Shown: piece by piece, positions 54,974 to 63,023 of the stretch
Layout of the letters: each line of letters opens with the position of its first letter
Position numbering within the stretch: the stretch's first letter is position 1
NCBI RefSeq assembly: GCF_000308775.1
Contig: NZ_BAGJ01000149.1
Location: forward strand, 1 to 64,000
Direction: 5' to 3'
DNA: 64,000 bases
DNA from: Nocardia testacea NBRC 100365
Lineage (GTDB): Bacteria > Actinomycetota > Actinomycetes > Mycobacteriales > Mycobacteriaceae
Program-made: the position numbers and the translations under genes
Notes under the pieces: generated by a model
Database searches by the model: none
What the model was told of the DNA's origin: nothing
What the model saw: the letters and a program-made list of their open reading frames with translations, nothing else

Positions 54974-55312
54974 ATGTTCGCCCTGGGTCCCCGTATGTTC
55001 GAAATCTCCGCCCGCCGCTATCTGGAGGGTATCCAGCGGACCCACGGTGCGCCGGCCTTCGCGGCAGCCGCCGCGCTGCCGGGACTGTGCGCGCAACTGG
55101 ACCAGCACGCGGCCGCCGTCCGCGACATACTGGACCTCGGGATCGATACGGCCGAGCGGATCTCCCCGGTCGTCCTGCTGGCCGGATACATGCGGGGGCT
55201 GCTGGAGGACCGGACGACGCCAGTCACCGAACCCGCCGACTGGGCCACCGCCGAATGGCTGCACCTGCGGCTGGCCGGTGCCTGCCGGCAGGCCGGGTAC
55301 TCGGCTCGATGA
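54974..55312 (+). CDS. DUF6401-type small protein
   Basis: A 112-aa protein whose core, LPGLCAQLDQHAAAVRDIL followed by DLGIDTAERISPVVLLAGYM, resembles DUF6401, a small family described as natural-product-biosynthesis associated. No cluster of biosynthetic enzymes is near, so its role here is unclear. ATG start at 54974. It ends at a strong hairpin terminator shared with the convergent membrane protein gene. Confidence 0.65.
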   Translation: MFALGPRMFEISARRYLEGIQRTHGAPAFAAAAALPGLCAQLDQHAAAVRDILDLGIDTAERISPVVLLAGYMRGLLEDRTTPVTEPADWATAEWLHLRLAGACRQAGYSAR

Positions 55313-55316
55313 ACGA

Positions 55317-55354
55317 CTTCCGCCGTGTACCGGGGTTCCGGTACACGGCGGAAG
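55317..55354. terminator. Strong bidirectional terminator hairpin
   Basis: A perfect 17-bp stem (CTTCCGCCGTGTACCGG and its complement) with loop GGTT between two convergent stops (55312 and 55374). Confidence 0.85.
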
Positions 55355-55373
55355 AGTATCGGCGTAGCGGGGC

Positions 55374-56420
55374 TCAGCGCAGGTGGCGCGGCTCGCCGCC
55401 ACCATAGGGCGACTGGCCACCCTCGTCGTAGCCGCCGCCGTAGGGCGGTTGACCGCCACCTCCTTGCAGACCCTGGCCGCCGCCCCCGTAAGGCGCCTGG
55501 CCGCCGCGGTAGGGGTTGCCGTACTGCCGGTACTGGCCACCGGACATCTGCTGCCCGTAGCCGCCGGACTCGTCCGGTTCCCGGCGGAAACCGCCACCGT
55601 GCGCGGGCTGCGGTTCGTCCCACTGCTCCGGATCGCGGCCGGCGGCGGCCGAACCTCGCCCGGCCTGCTGCGCACCCATCCGCTCGCGTTCCCGGGACGC
55701 GTCCTCCCGGCCGCGCTGGTATGCCTCGGCGTGACCGCGCATCGCGGGCATCTCCTGCTCGAGCCCGTTCAGCCAGCCCTCCCAGCGCTGCTGCATCGGC
55801 CGCACCAGACCACCGCCGACACCGACGACCAGGATGCCGCCCAGCGTGGCGAGAACCGCGATCAGCACCGGTGTGGTGACCGTGGTGGCCACCCCGATCT
55901 GGTTCAGGGCGGCGACGATACCGATACCCCAGATGAACACCGCCGCGATCCGGCCGATCATCGGTCCGTAACTCAGCCCGCCGAGCGCGTTGCGCACCAG
56001 ATCGCTCACCGCGTGCGCGATGGCGCCCGCGACCACCACGATCAGGATGGCGACCGCCGCGCGGGGCAGCCAGGCGACGATCCCGTTGATCAGGTTGCTG
56101 ACCGGGTTGGGGCCGAAGACCCCGAAGCCCATCTGCAGCGCGATCAGCAGGATCGCGTAGAAGGCCAGCCTCCCGAGGAGATCGGACGCGTCGTATTTGC
56201 TCCGCTCCAGCATCCGCTGGATTCCGCCCCGCTCGACGAGCCGATCGAAACCCACCCGTTCGAGCACCTTGTCGACGATCTTCTCGACCACCTTGGCGAT
56301 GATCCAGCCGACGACCAGGATGACCAGGAAGCCGATGAGCTTGGGTACGAATGTCGCGACCGAGCTCCACGCGTCAGAGAAACCCTGCTGGAAATCGATT
56401 GCCAAACTTGAGGTTTGCAC
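55374..56420 (-). CDS. Mechanosensitive-channel-like membrane protein
   Basis: A 348-aa membrane protein. Four or five transmembrane segments lie between residues 25 and 210, including PKLIGFLVILVVGWIIAKVV and a Gly-rich LIAVLATLGGILVVGVGGG helix. The repeats match the TM_helix/MscS-type family of conserved membrane proteins, but the canonical MscS beta domain is absent. Residues about 225-348 form a Gly/Tyr/Gln/Pro-rich low-complexity tail (repeated PYGGG). It lies upstream of cbs on the opposite side of the coding block but in the same direction. Channel activity is inferred only. Confidence 0.72.
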   Translation of the reverse strand: MQTSSLAIDFQQGFSDAWSSVATFVPKLIGFLVILVVGWIIAKVVEKIVDKVLERVGFDRLVERGGIQRMLERSKYDASDLLGRLAFYAILLIALQMGFGVFGPNPVSNLINGIVAWLPRAAVAILIVVVAGAIAHAVSDLVRNALGGLSYGPMIGRIAAVFIWGIGIVAALNQIGVATTVTTPVLIAVLATLGGILVVGVGGGLVRPMQQRWEGWLNGLEQEMPAMRGHAEAYQRGREDASRERERMGAQQAGRGSAAAGRDPEQWDEPQPAHGGGFRREPDESGGYGQQMSGGQYRQYGNPYRGGQAPYGGGGQGLQGGGGQPPYGGGYDEGGQSPYGGGEPRHLR

Positions 56421-56527
56421 AAGCCCTTCCCTTCGCTCTCCGATCGGACGCGGCGTTTGCCACGAACGGCACTAGGCCACGTTATACCCCGATGGAGCAG
56501 GTTGAACCTGTGATTGCGGAATAATTG

Positions 56528-57919
56528 CTAATGCGCCACGCGATCGGTGCTGACGAATCCCAGCAGATCGTGGCGGGTGATCACGCCGACCGGCTTGCCG
56601 TCCTCCACCACCATCAGCGCATCGGTATCCGACAGCGCCTTGGTGGCCGCCGAGATCGGCTCGCCCGAGCCGATCAGCGGGAACGACGGGCTCATGTGCT
56701 GGGCCACCGAATCGGTCAGGTTGGCCCGGCCCGTGAAGACCGCCGAGAGCAGGTCGCGCTCGGAGACACTGCCGGCCACCTCGCCGGCCATCACCGGCGG
56801 TTCCGCACCGACGACCGGCATCTGCGATACGCCGTACTCCCGCAGGATCTCGATGGCGTCGCGCAGGGTTTCCGAGGGATGGGTGTGCACCAGATCCGGC
56901 AGTTCGCCGGACTTGCCGCGCAGCACATCGCCGACCAGTACTTCCGCGGTCGACCCGTCGAGCGGGGTGCGCAGGAACCCGTAGGAGCTCATCCACCGGT
57001 CGTTGAAGATCTTGGACAGATAGCCGCGCCCGCCGTCGGGGAGCAGCACCACCACGACGGCATCCGGATCCCGCCGGGCCACCTCGAGCGCCGCCACCAC
57101 GGCCATCCCGCACGAACCACCGACCAGCAGGCCTTCCTCGCGGGCCAGGCGCCGGGTCATATCGAAGGAATCCGCGTCGGAGACGGCGATGATCTCGTCC
57201 GGGATCGCCGGGTCATAGGCCGAGGGCCAGAAATCCTCGCCGACCCCCTCGACCAGATACGGACGCCCGGTGCCGCCGGAGTACACCGACCCCTCCGGAT
57301 CGGCGCCGATGACCTTCACCTTCCCGCCCGATACCTCCTTGAGGTAGCGGCCGACACCGGTGATGGTGCCGCCGGTGCCGACACCGGCCACGAAATGGGT
57401 CACCGTGCCCTCGGTATCGCGCCAGATCTCCGGCCCGGTGGTCTCGTAGTGGCTGTCCGGACCACCGGGATTGGAGTACTGGTCCGGCTTCCAGGCGCCC
57501 TCGATCTCCTGGACCAGGCGGTCGGAGACGCTGTAGTAGCTGTCGGGGTGCTCCGGCGGCACCGCGGTCGGGCAGACCACCACTTCGGCGCCGTAGGCGC
57601 GCAGCACATTGCGCTTGTCCTCGCTGACCTTGTCCGGGCAGACGAAGACACAGTGGTAGCCGCGCTGCTGGGCCACCAGAGCCAGGCCGACACCGGTATT
57701 GCCCGAGGTCGGTTCCACGATGGTCCCGCCGGGCCGCAGCTGCCCGGACTTCTCCGCGGCCTCGATCATCTTCACCGCGATACGGTCCTTGGAGCTGCCG
57801 CCCGGGTTCAGGTACTCGACCTTGGCGGCCACCAGCCCGGCGCCCGCGGGCACCACCGAGTTCAACCGGACCAGCGGGGTGTTGCCGATGAGGTCCACGA
57901 CATGATCCGCAATGCGCAT
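56528..57919 (-). CDS. cbs: Cystathionine beta-synthase
   Basis: Condenses serine and homocysteine to cystathionine for reverse transsulfuration to cysteine. The 463-aa protein has the PLP lysine K44 in NPGGSSKDR, the substrate loop EPTSGNTGVGLALVA, and the phosphate loop GVGTGGTITGVGRYL. Two C-terminal CBS domains (about 335-463) are present, as in M. tuberculosis Rv1077. It lacks the N-terminal haem domain of the human enzyme. ATG start at 57919. It lies divergent from a secreted protein gene. Confidence 0.95.
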   Translation of the reverse strand: MRIADHVVDLIGNTPLVRLNSVVPAGAGLVAAKVEYLNPGGSSKDRIAVKMIEAAEKSGQLRPGGTIVEPTSGNTGVGLALVAQQRGYHCVFVCPDKVSEDKRNVLRAYGAEVVVCPTAVPPEHPDSYYSVSDRLVQEIEGAWKPDQYSNPGGPDSHYETTGPEIWRDTEGTVTHFVAGVGTGGTITGVGRYLKEVSGGKVKVIGADPEGSVYSGGTGRPYLVEGVGEDFWPSAYDPAIPDEIIAVSDADSFDMTRRLAREEGLLVGGSCGMAVVAALEVARRDPDAVVVVLLPDGGRGYLSKIFNDRWMSSYGFLRTPLDGSTAEVLVGDVLRGKSGELPDLVHTHPSETLRDAIEILREYGVSQMPVVGAEPPVMAGEVAGSVSERDLLSAVFTGRANLTDSVAQHMSPSFPLIGSGEPISAATKALSDTDALMVVEDGKPVGVITRHDLLGFVSTDRVAH

Positions 57920-58022
57920 ACCCCCATCGTTGCAGAGACGTTGCCGGGGGGCTCCGTGTGGTCCGCCACCCCGCCGCGCAAATCCGGCGCGGCGGCTGCC
58001 GAGCCTTTAATATCTGGGACCT

Positions 58023-58484
58023 ATGAGGCTGCCGAAGCTCGCACGTGCCACCGTGCTCCTGGCCGGGTCCGCCTTCGCGCTGGCCGCCGCGTCCGGGGCC
58101 ACGGCCGGTGCCGCCACCATCGCGTTCGCCGATGTCCCGACGCTGGCCTACGGCGGGCTGTGCGGGACGAGTATCCGAACCTGGGCCGATACCAGCCCGC
58201 AGTGGCCGGGCCGGGCGGTGCTGAACGTCCGGGCCAACCCGGTCGCCGGTATCGGTCCGGGCGATTATCCGCTGGCGCCGCTGTGCGAGGTACTGACCAC
58301 GGTGACCTGGCGCAATCTCGACACCGGGGCCACCGGCACCTACGTGAACAATGTGGTGACCGGTATCTACGGCAGCATCCAGTACTCGCTGTTCCAGGAC
58401 ACCGGCCCCGGCCGGGTCGACGTCGTGGTGACCACGAACCACGCGAGCATCCCGGCGTACGGCAGTTTCTTCGTCCCGGCCTGA
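58023..58484 (+). CDS. Secreted protein of unknown function
   Basis: A 153-aa protein with a clear signal peptide (MRLPKLARATVLLAGSAFAL, cleavage probably after TAGA). The mature part is about 120 aa with two cysteines (LCGTS, LCEVL) likely forming a disulphide and a beta-rich pattern (VTWRNLDTGATGTYVNNVV, VDVVVTTNHASIPAYGSFF). I do not recognise the family; small secreted proteins of this type are common in Nocardia. It is upstream of the SGNH hydrolase gene in the same direction. Confidence 0.8.
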   Translation: MRLPKLARATVLLAGSAFALAAASGATAGAATIAFADVPTLAYGGLCGTSIRTWADTSPQWPGRAVLNVRANPVAGIGPGDYPLAPLCEVLTTVTWRNLDTGATGTYVNNVVTGIYGSIQYSLFQDTGPGRVDVVVTTNHASIPAYGSFFVPA

Positions 58485-58553
58485 TACCCGCGCGCGACCG
58501 GGCCCGGCGCGCACGGTCGCACGGGATCGTTCCCGCTCGTAAAATTTCTGCCC

Positions 58554-59408
58554 ATGGGCGAAACTCGGATCGGATGGCGGACGGCCGTCGTGGCCGGGGC
58601 CGCCACGGTTCTGGTCGGTTCCGGGGCGGGTACCGCGTCCTGGGCGGCGTATCGGCTGCTCACCACCCAGGCGGGCACGGCACGCGGCATGATCGGTCGC
58701 GATACTTCCAAGCCCCCGGAAGCCGACGGCATCTACTCGCCGCTCGGGTACGAGGACTGGCGGACCGGTAAGCACGCCGACCTGCACCTGATGATCTTCG
58801 GTGATTCCACCGCCGCCGGTCTGGGCTGCCGCAGCGCCGCCGAGGTGCCCGGGGTCCGCATCGCACACGGTCTGGCCGATGCCACCGGGAAGCGCGTCCG
58901 GTTGAGCACCAAGGCGATCTCCGGCGCCACTTCCAAGGGGCTGGCCGGGCAGGTGGACGCCATGTTCGTGGCGGGCCCGCCGCCGGACGCGGCGGTAGTG
59001 CTGGTCGGCGCGAACGATGTCACCAAGAAGCATTCGATCGGCCGGTCCGCCGAACGCCTCGGCGCGGCGGTGAGCAGGTTGCACGGAGCGGGCAGCGTCG
59101 TCGTGGTCGGCACCTGCCCGGACCTGGGCAGCGTCACCGCCATCCCGGAACCGCTGCGCTCGGTGGTGCACCGGTGGAGCGTCCGGCTGGCGCGCGCCCA
59201 GACGGCGGCCACCCGGGCCGCCGGCGGCCGCACCGTCGCCATGGGTGATCTGCTCGGCAAGGATTTCCGGGCCGCCCCGGAGCAACTGTTCTCCGCCGAC
59301 GGTTTCCACCCCTCCGCCGAGGGTTACGCGTTGGCGGCCACCCATCTGCTACCCGAATTGATGAGAGCGCTCGCTGACCGGGATATGGCCACGGCGGATA
59401 TTTCCTAG
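58554..59408 (+). CDS. SGNH/GDSL hydrolase, envelope-anchored (Rv1075c-like)
   Basis: A 284-aa lipase/esterase-type hydrolase. An N-terminal hydrophobic segment (about 10-36) acts as signal or membrane anchor. The SGNH blocks are visible: IFGDSTAAGLG with Ser85, a GATSKGL Gly block, VGANDVT with the Asn, and the catalytic DGFHPSAEGY (Asp249, His252). Rv1075c of M. tuberculosis is a characterised GDSL esterase of the same synteny. It lies upstream of the thiolase gene. Confidence 0.92.
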   Translation: MGETRIGWRTAVVAGAATVLVGSGAGTASWAAYRLLTTQAGTARGMIGRDTSKPPEADGIYSPLGYEDWRTGKHADLHLMIFGDSTAAGLGCRSAAEVPGVRIAHGLADATGKRVRLSTKAISGATSKGLAGQVDAMFVAGPPPDAAVVLVGANDVTKKHSIGRSAERLGAAVSRLHGAGSVVVVGTCPDLGSVTAIPEPLRSVVHRWSVRLARAQTAATRAAGGRTVAMGDLLGKDFRAAPEQLFSADGFHPSAEGYALAATHLLPELMRALADRDMATADIS

Positions 59409-59495
59409 CAGCCGGGCGCGACGTAGATTCGAAGGGATCGTACCCGCGAGTAGTGTCCGGCCCGGCCGCGCACACTCCCCGACAAAGGAGTCCTC

Positions 59496-60713
59496 ATGCC
59501 AGAGGCCGTCATCGTTTCCGTTGCTCGCTCCCCCATCGGCCGGGCCAACAAGGGGTCGCTGGTGAGCATGCGGCCCGACGACCTGGCCGCGCAGATGGTA
59601 CGCGCCGCACTGGACAAGGTCCCCGCCCTCTCGCCCGCCGATATCGACGATCTGATGCTCGGCTGCGGCCAGCCCGCCGGCGAGGCCGGGTTCAATATCG
59701 CCAAGGTCGTCGCCACCCAGCTGGGCTACGACTACCTGCCCGGTACCACCGTGAACCGCTACTGTTCCTCCTCGCTGCAGACCACCCGGATGGCGTTCCA
59801 CGCCATCAAGGCCGGTGAGGGCCACGCGTTCATCTCCGCCGGTGTGGAAACCGTGTCCCGGTTCCCGAAGGGCACCGCCGACGGCTGGCCCGACACCCAC
59901 AACCCGCTGTTCGCCACCGCCGAGGAACGCACCGCCACCACCGCGCAGGGCGGCGTGAGCTGGCACGATCCGCGCGAGGACGACAACATCCCCGACGTCT
60001 ACATCGCCATGGGCCAGACCGCGGAGAACGTCGCCTCGTTCACCGGGATCTCCCGTGAAGACCAGGACCACTGGGGTGTGCGGTCGCAGAACCGCGCCGA
60101 AGAGGCCATCAAGGCCGGTTTCTTCGAACGGGAGATCACCCCGGTGACCCTGCCCGACGGCACCGTCGTCTCCACCGACGACGGCCCCCGCCCCGGTACC
60201 ACCTACGAGAAGATCTCCCAGCTCAAGCCGGTTTTCCGTCCGGACGGCACGGTCACCGCCGGTAACGCCTGCCCGCTCAACGACGGCGCCGCCGCCCTGG
60301 TCGTCATGAGCGATACCAAGGCCGAGGAACTGGGCCTGACCCCGCTGGCCCGGATCGTGTCGACCGGCGTCTCCGGCCTCTCCCCCGAGATCATGGGCCT
60401 GGGCCCGATCGAAGCGGTGCGCAAGGCGCTGAAGCTGGCCGGTAAGACCATCGGCGATATCGACCTCTACGAGATCAACGAGGCCTTCGCGGTGCAGGTC
60501 CTCGGTTCGGCCCGGGAACTGGGCATGGACCTGGACAAACTGAACGTCTCCGGCGGCGCCATCGCGCTGGGCCACCCGTTCGGTATGACCGGTGCCCGCA
60601 TCACCGCCACGCTCATCAACAACCTCCAGACCCACGACAAACAGTTCGGCCTGGAGACCATGTGCGTCGGCGGCGGCCAGGGCATGGCGATGATCATCGA
60701 GCGCCTGAGCTGA
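59496..60713 (+). CDS. Acetyl-CoA acyltransferase (thiolase, FadA3-like)
   Basis: A 405-aa thiolase that cleaves or forms 3-ketoacyl-CoA in fatty-acid beta-oxidation. Nucleophile Cys90 lies in NRYCSSSLQT; the second active-site elements are His360 in GHPFGMTGAR and Cys390 in MCVGGGQGMAM. The NEAF motif (YEINEAFAVQ) is present. It corresponds to Rv1074c (fadA3) by synteny. ATG start at 59496. A strong terminator follows. Confidence 0.95.
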   Translation: MPEAVIVSVARSPIGRANKGSLVSMRPDDLAAQMVRAALDKVPALSPADIDDLMLGCGQPAGEAGFNIAKVVATQLGYDYLPGTTVNRYCSSSLQTTRMAFHAIKAGEGHAFISAGVETVSRFPKGTADGWPDTHNPLFATAEERTATTAQGGVSWHDPREDDNIPDVYIAMGQTAENVASFTGISREDQDHWGVRSQNRAEEAIKAGFFEREITPVTLPDGTVVSTDDGPRPGTTYEKISQLKPVFRPDGTVTAGNACPLNDGAAALVVMSDTKAEELGLTPLARIVSTGVSGLSPEIMGLGPIEAVRKALKLAGKTIGDIDLYEINEAFAVQVLGSARELGMDLDKLNVSGGAIALGHPFGMTGARITATLINNLQTHDKQFGLETMCVGGGQGMAMIIERLS

Positions 60714-60726
60714 GTGGTCTTCAGTG

Positions 60727-60761
60727 CGGCCCCTCCACGGATTCGACCCGTGGAGGGGCCG
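60727..60761 (+). terminator. Terminator after the thiolase gene
   Basis: A perfect 14-bp stem (CGGCCCCTCCACGG and its complement) with a 7-nt loop, followed by TTTCTG, starting 13 bases after the stop. Confidence 0.85.
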
Positions 60762-60839
60762 TTTCTGTACGTTGCCACAGACCACGAAGGGGCGTACGGC
60801 TCGGAGAAGCCGAGCCGGGACTGTCCGACCGAGACGTGC

Positions 60840-61259
60840 TCAGCCTGCAGTCCCTCGAGGCACAATCCACTCCATCGGTTGGCCGGTAACATCGCCGATC
60901 AGGTCGAAATCACGGTCGTAGTGCAACACGGTGAGCTCAGCGAGCTCCGCAGTGGCAGCGATTATGAGATCCGGCAGGGGGCGGCGGTGCTGCCCGCGCT
61001 GAGCGAGTCGTCGTTGTACGTCGAGAGCTCGTTTCATGGCGGCACCGTCGGTTGCAGCCCATGGCAATGCTTGTAGTGCTGTATTGAGGCGTAGGTAGTC
61101 GCTGCCGTTACGCGCCGAGTAGAGCAGTTCGAGAGCAACCATTTCGCAGATCGCGAGACGCCCTGCGGCCATTTCGCGGTCCAACCGCTGCGCTGCCTCT
61201 TCGGAGTTGTATCGCTGAGCATGGGCGGATTTATCGGCCAGATAGGCCGGAGTGCTCAC
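60840..61259 (-). CDS. vapC: VapC-type PIN-domain toxin
   Basis: A 139-aa PIN ribonuclease of a type II toxin-antitoxin pair. Acidic residues are in place: Asp9 (AYLADKSA), Glu in CEMVALELL, Asp in LPDLIIAATAEL, and Asp in HYDRDFDLI. PIN toxins cleave specific RNAs. The GTG at 61259 overlaps the antitoxin stop as GTGA; a TTG at 61265 is an alternative. It is convergent to the thiolase terminator. Confidence 0.9.
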   Translation of the reverse strand: MSTPAYLADKSAHAQRYNSEEAAQRLDREMAAGRLAICEMVALELLYSARNGSDYLRLNTALQALPWAATDGAAMKRALDVQRRLAQRGQHRRPLPDLIIAATAELAELTVLHYDRDFDLIGDVTGQPMEWIVPRGTAG

Positions 61260-61450
61260 TCCCAAGCTCCGCGCATGGTCTCCGGATCGAGATCGAGTTG
61301 AAGGGTCCGGAACGTTTCGACGGCTTGATTGCGCCGCCGCTCGTCAAGCACATGCGCCAAAGCGCGGTTCACCGTCTCCGTCTTGCCGTGCGTGCCCAGC
61401 ACTCGCGCAACCTCCTCCCAGTTGTCATCTAGGTCAATGGTGGTGCGCAT
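61256..61450 (-). CDS. vapB: VapB-type antitoxin
   Basis: A 64-aa antitoxin with an N-terminal ribbon-helix-helix-like strand (MRTTIDLDDNWEEVARVLG) and a C-terminal tail rich in charged residues. It matches the VapB type that partners PIN toxins. The ATG at 61450 follows GAGGCGGGAAG; the upstream extension to 61540 is unlikely. The stop overlaps vapC by four bases. It likely represses its own promoter with VapC. Confidence 0.88.
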   Translation of the reverse strand: MRTTIDLDDNWEEVARVLGTHGKTETVNRALAHVLDERRRNQAVETFRTLQLDLDPETMRGAWE

Positions 61451-61558
61451 CTTCCCGCCTCCAATTTGATGCCAGGTAGCCCCTCGCCATGATAGCAGCG
61501 ATCCATGCCGGCAAGCATCAATGATGGATGAGGCCGCCATCTCGATCGGGATTTCCGT

Positions 61559-62242
61559 CTAGCCTTCCTGCCGGCGAACCATCTCGGTGATCCAGACGGG
61601 CGCGAACGGCGATGTGCAACCCGGTGCGGTCGGGTAGTCCTCGAGGACCTTCAGGCGCTCGCCGATATCGATCGCCCGGGCGCGATACTCGGGGTGCTCG
61701 ATGCCGATCTGGGCCAGGCAGGTGTTCATCGCCCACTGCAGGCGGTCCGGGGCCTCCTTCATCTCCGCTTCGATGGTGTCGAGCAATCCGGGCAGGTCGA
61801 GCCCCTCGGGTTCCTTCGCCACACGTTCGGCGGTCAAGCCCCACCCGGCGCTCGCCACCACCGGGTCCGGATCATCGAACCAGGCCAGACGCAGTTCTTC
61901 GGTGTGCGGGTTCTTCTTCACCACATAGTTCACGAGCCAGTCGTGCACCTTGGGCGTCCGCGCGTCGCGCAACATGGCGTCCAGTTCGTCGCGTCCGAAC
62001 GCTTTCGGGCGGCAGATCAACAGCGCCAGCAGGCGCGCCGAGGTATCACCGGTCTCCCACAGTCCGCGCGCGAGTTCCTGCTGGGTCTTCAGCCGTTTCG
62101 CGACCGCGCGCAGCCTGGTGAGGTTCACGCCGTGATCGTCACCGTGCTTCTCGTTCACCGCGCGGATCTTCGGGTCCTCGAGATCCGCCAGCTCGGCCAG
62201 CACTTCGGCCACGGTCGTCTCGGGCGGCGTCGTGGGGGCCAT
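61559..62242 (-). CDS. DNA alkylation repair protein (AlkD-like)
   Basis: A 227-aa all-helical HEAT-repeat-like protein of the DNA alkylation repair family, which excises alkylated bases without base flipping. Features are AVAKRLKTQQELARGLWETG, RLLALLICRPKAFGRDELD, KVHDWLVNYVVKKNPHTEEL, and a paired WFDDPDPVVASAGWGLTAE. The ATG at 62242 gives MAPTTPPETTVAEVLAELAD. Its start lies inside the 3' part of the next upstream gene on the same strand. Confidence 0.87.
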   Translation of the reverse strand: MAPTTPPETTVAEVLAELADLEDPKIRAVNEKHGDDHGVNLTRLRAVAKRLKTQQELARGLWETGDTSARLLALLICRPKAFGRDELDAMLRDARTPKVHDWLVNYVVKKNPHTEELRLAWFDDPDPVVASAGWGLTAERVAKEPEGLDLPGLLDTIEAEMKEAPDRLQWAMNTCLAQIGIEHPEYRARAIDIGERLKVLEDYPTAPGCTSPFAPVWITEMVRRQEG

Positions 62243-62564
62243 CTCGGTCTCCTGCCTGTCGGCTGCGGGATACAAGCCTAGAACCGGATGCGCCCGCGGT
62301 CCCCGTAACCAGATCGGCGATCCATCCGACCGCCCGCCATGCCGGTGTTTCCTCGGCCTCCCGCGCACTGAGGTGCGGGATCACGACCACTTCGGCAGCG
62401 TGGTCGAGCGCGTACTGGACGGCGATCCGCGCCGCGAGTTCCGGCCCGGTGTCGGTGTACACCGTGTAGACCACCCGGAGGCCGTGTGCCCGGGACAGCC
62501 GCTCGATCTGCGTACTGTCGCAGTCCGATCGGCACAGCACGACCGCGCGTCTGTTAGGGGTCAC
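62139..62564 (-). CDS. Unknown small protein (XRE-associated, resolvase-like look)
   Basis: A frame of 141 codons from GTG (62564), coupled to the upstream gene by a GTGA overlap. Residues 1-85 look genuine: RRAVVLCRSDCDSTQIERLS, RAHGLRVVYTVYTDTGPELA, QYALDHAAEVVVIPHLSARE, vaguely like a resolvase N-terminal fold. The last ~45 residues are Arg/Asp-rich and overlap alkD by 104 bp, so the true C-terminus may differ or be frameshifted. I do not recognise the family. Confidence 0.5.
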   Translation of the reverse strand: MTPNRRAVVLCRSDCDSTQIERLSRAHGLRVVYTVYTDTGPELAARIAVQYALDHAAEVVVIPHLSAREAEETPAWRAVGWIADLVTGTAGASGSRLVSRSRQAGDRDGPHDAARDDRGRSAGRAGGSRGPEDPRGEREAR

Positions 62565-62854
62565 CCGCGCGCCTCGGCGGCGTACTCGGCAGCCGCCTCG
62601 TAGCGCGGGCAGCGGTGCGCGGCGTGCACGTCCATCACCTGGTGTGCGTGCGCGTAGCCGCGGATCGGTTCCTGCGAGCGGCAGTGCGCGGTGGGCCGGT
62701 CTACGGGTAGCGCTCGAAGCCCCTCCGCCAACCGGCGCAGAATCACCGGATCGTCGGTGACCCAGTGACGGCCCGCCTGCCACAGCCGTAGCGTGGCGGC
62801 CATGGCGAGATTGTGCGGAGCGCGGGTGGGCAGGGACGGTGACTCCTTACGCAT
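62561..62854 (-). CDS. Small conserved-looking protein divergent from the XRE gene
   Basis: A 97-aa protein beginning MRKESPSLPTRAPHNLAMAA, with WQAGRHWVTDDPVILRRLAE and a Cys/His pair region (VDVHAAHRCPRYEAAAEY-like end). ATG at 62854 after a GAGG. Its TGA overlaps the following gene's GTG. It shares a divergent promoter with the XRE regulator. Family not recognised. Confidence 0.6.
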   Translation of the reverse strand: MRKESPSLPTRAPHNLAMAATLRLWQAGRHWVTDDPVILRRLAEGLRALPVDRPTAHCRSQEPIRGYAHAHQVMDVHAAHRCPRYEAAAEYAAEARG

Positions 62855-62958
62855 CAGGACCTCATCTCGTAGTCGCAGTGGCACGCGGCCGCCCGCTCTT
62901 CTACGGCAACGTTTCGGTCGGACGGCCGGACAAAGATAAGAACCTGTCTGCTGTTCCA

Positions 62959-62977
62959 GGGGTACGGTTCGTACCCC
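62959..62977. promoter_or_regulatory. Operator candidate GGGGTACG-GTT-CGTACCCC
   Basis: A perfect 8-bp palindrome with a 3-bp spacer in the 169-bp gap between the divergent small genes and the XRE regulator, 47 bp before the XRE start. It is the obvious place for autoregulation. Confidence 0.65.
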
Positions 62978-63023
62978 TCCCCGCTACGCTTGGAACACAG
63001 GATCACCAGCGAAAGGGGCTGCG

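Noticed and set aside
57213..59345. 710-codon minus strand frame
   Set aside because: It lies over cbs, the secreted protein and the SGNH hydrolase genes in a wrong frame or strand and carries no domain.
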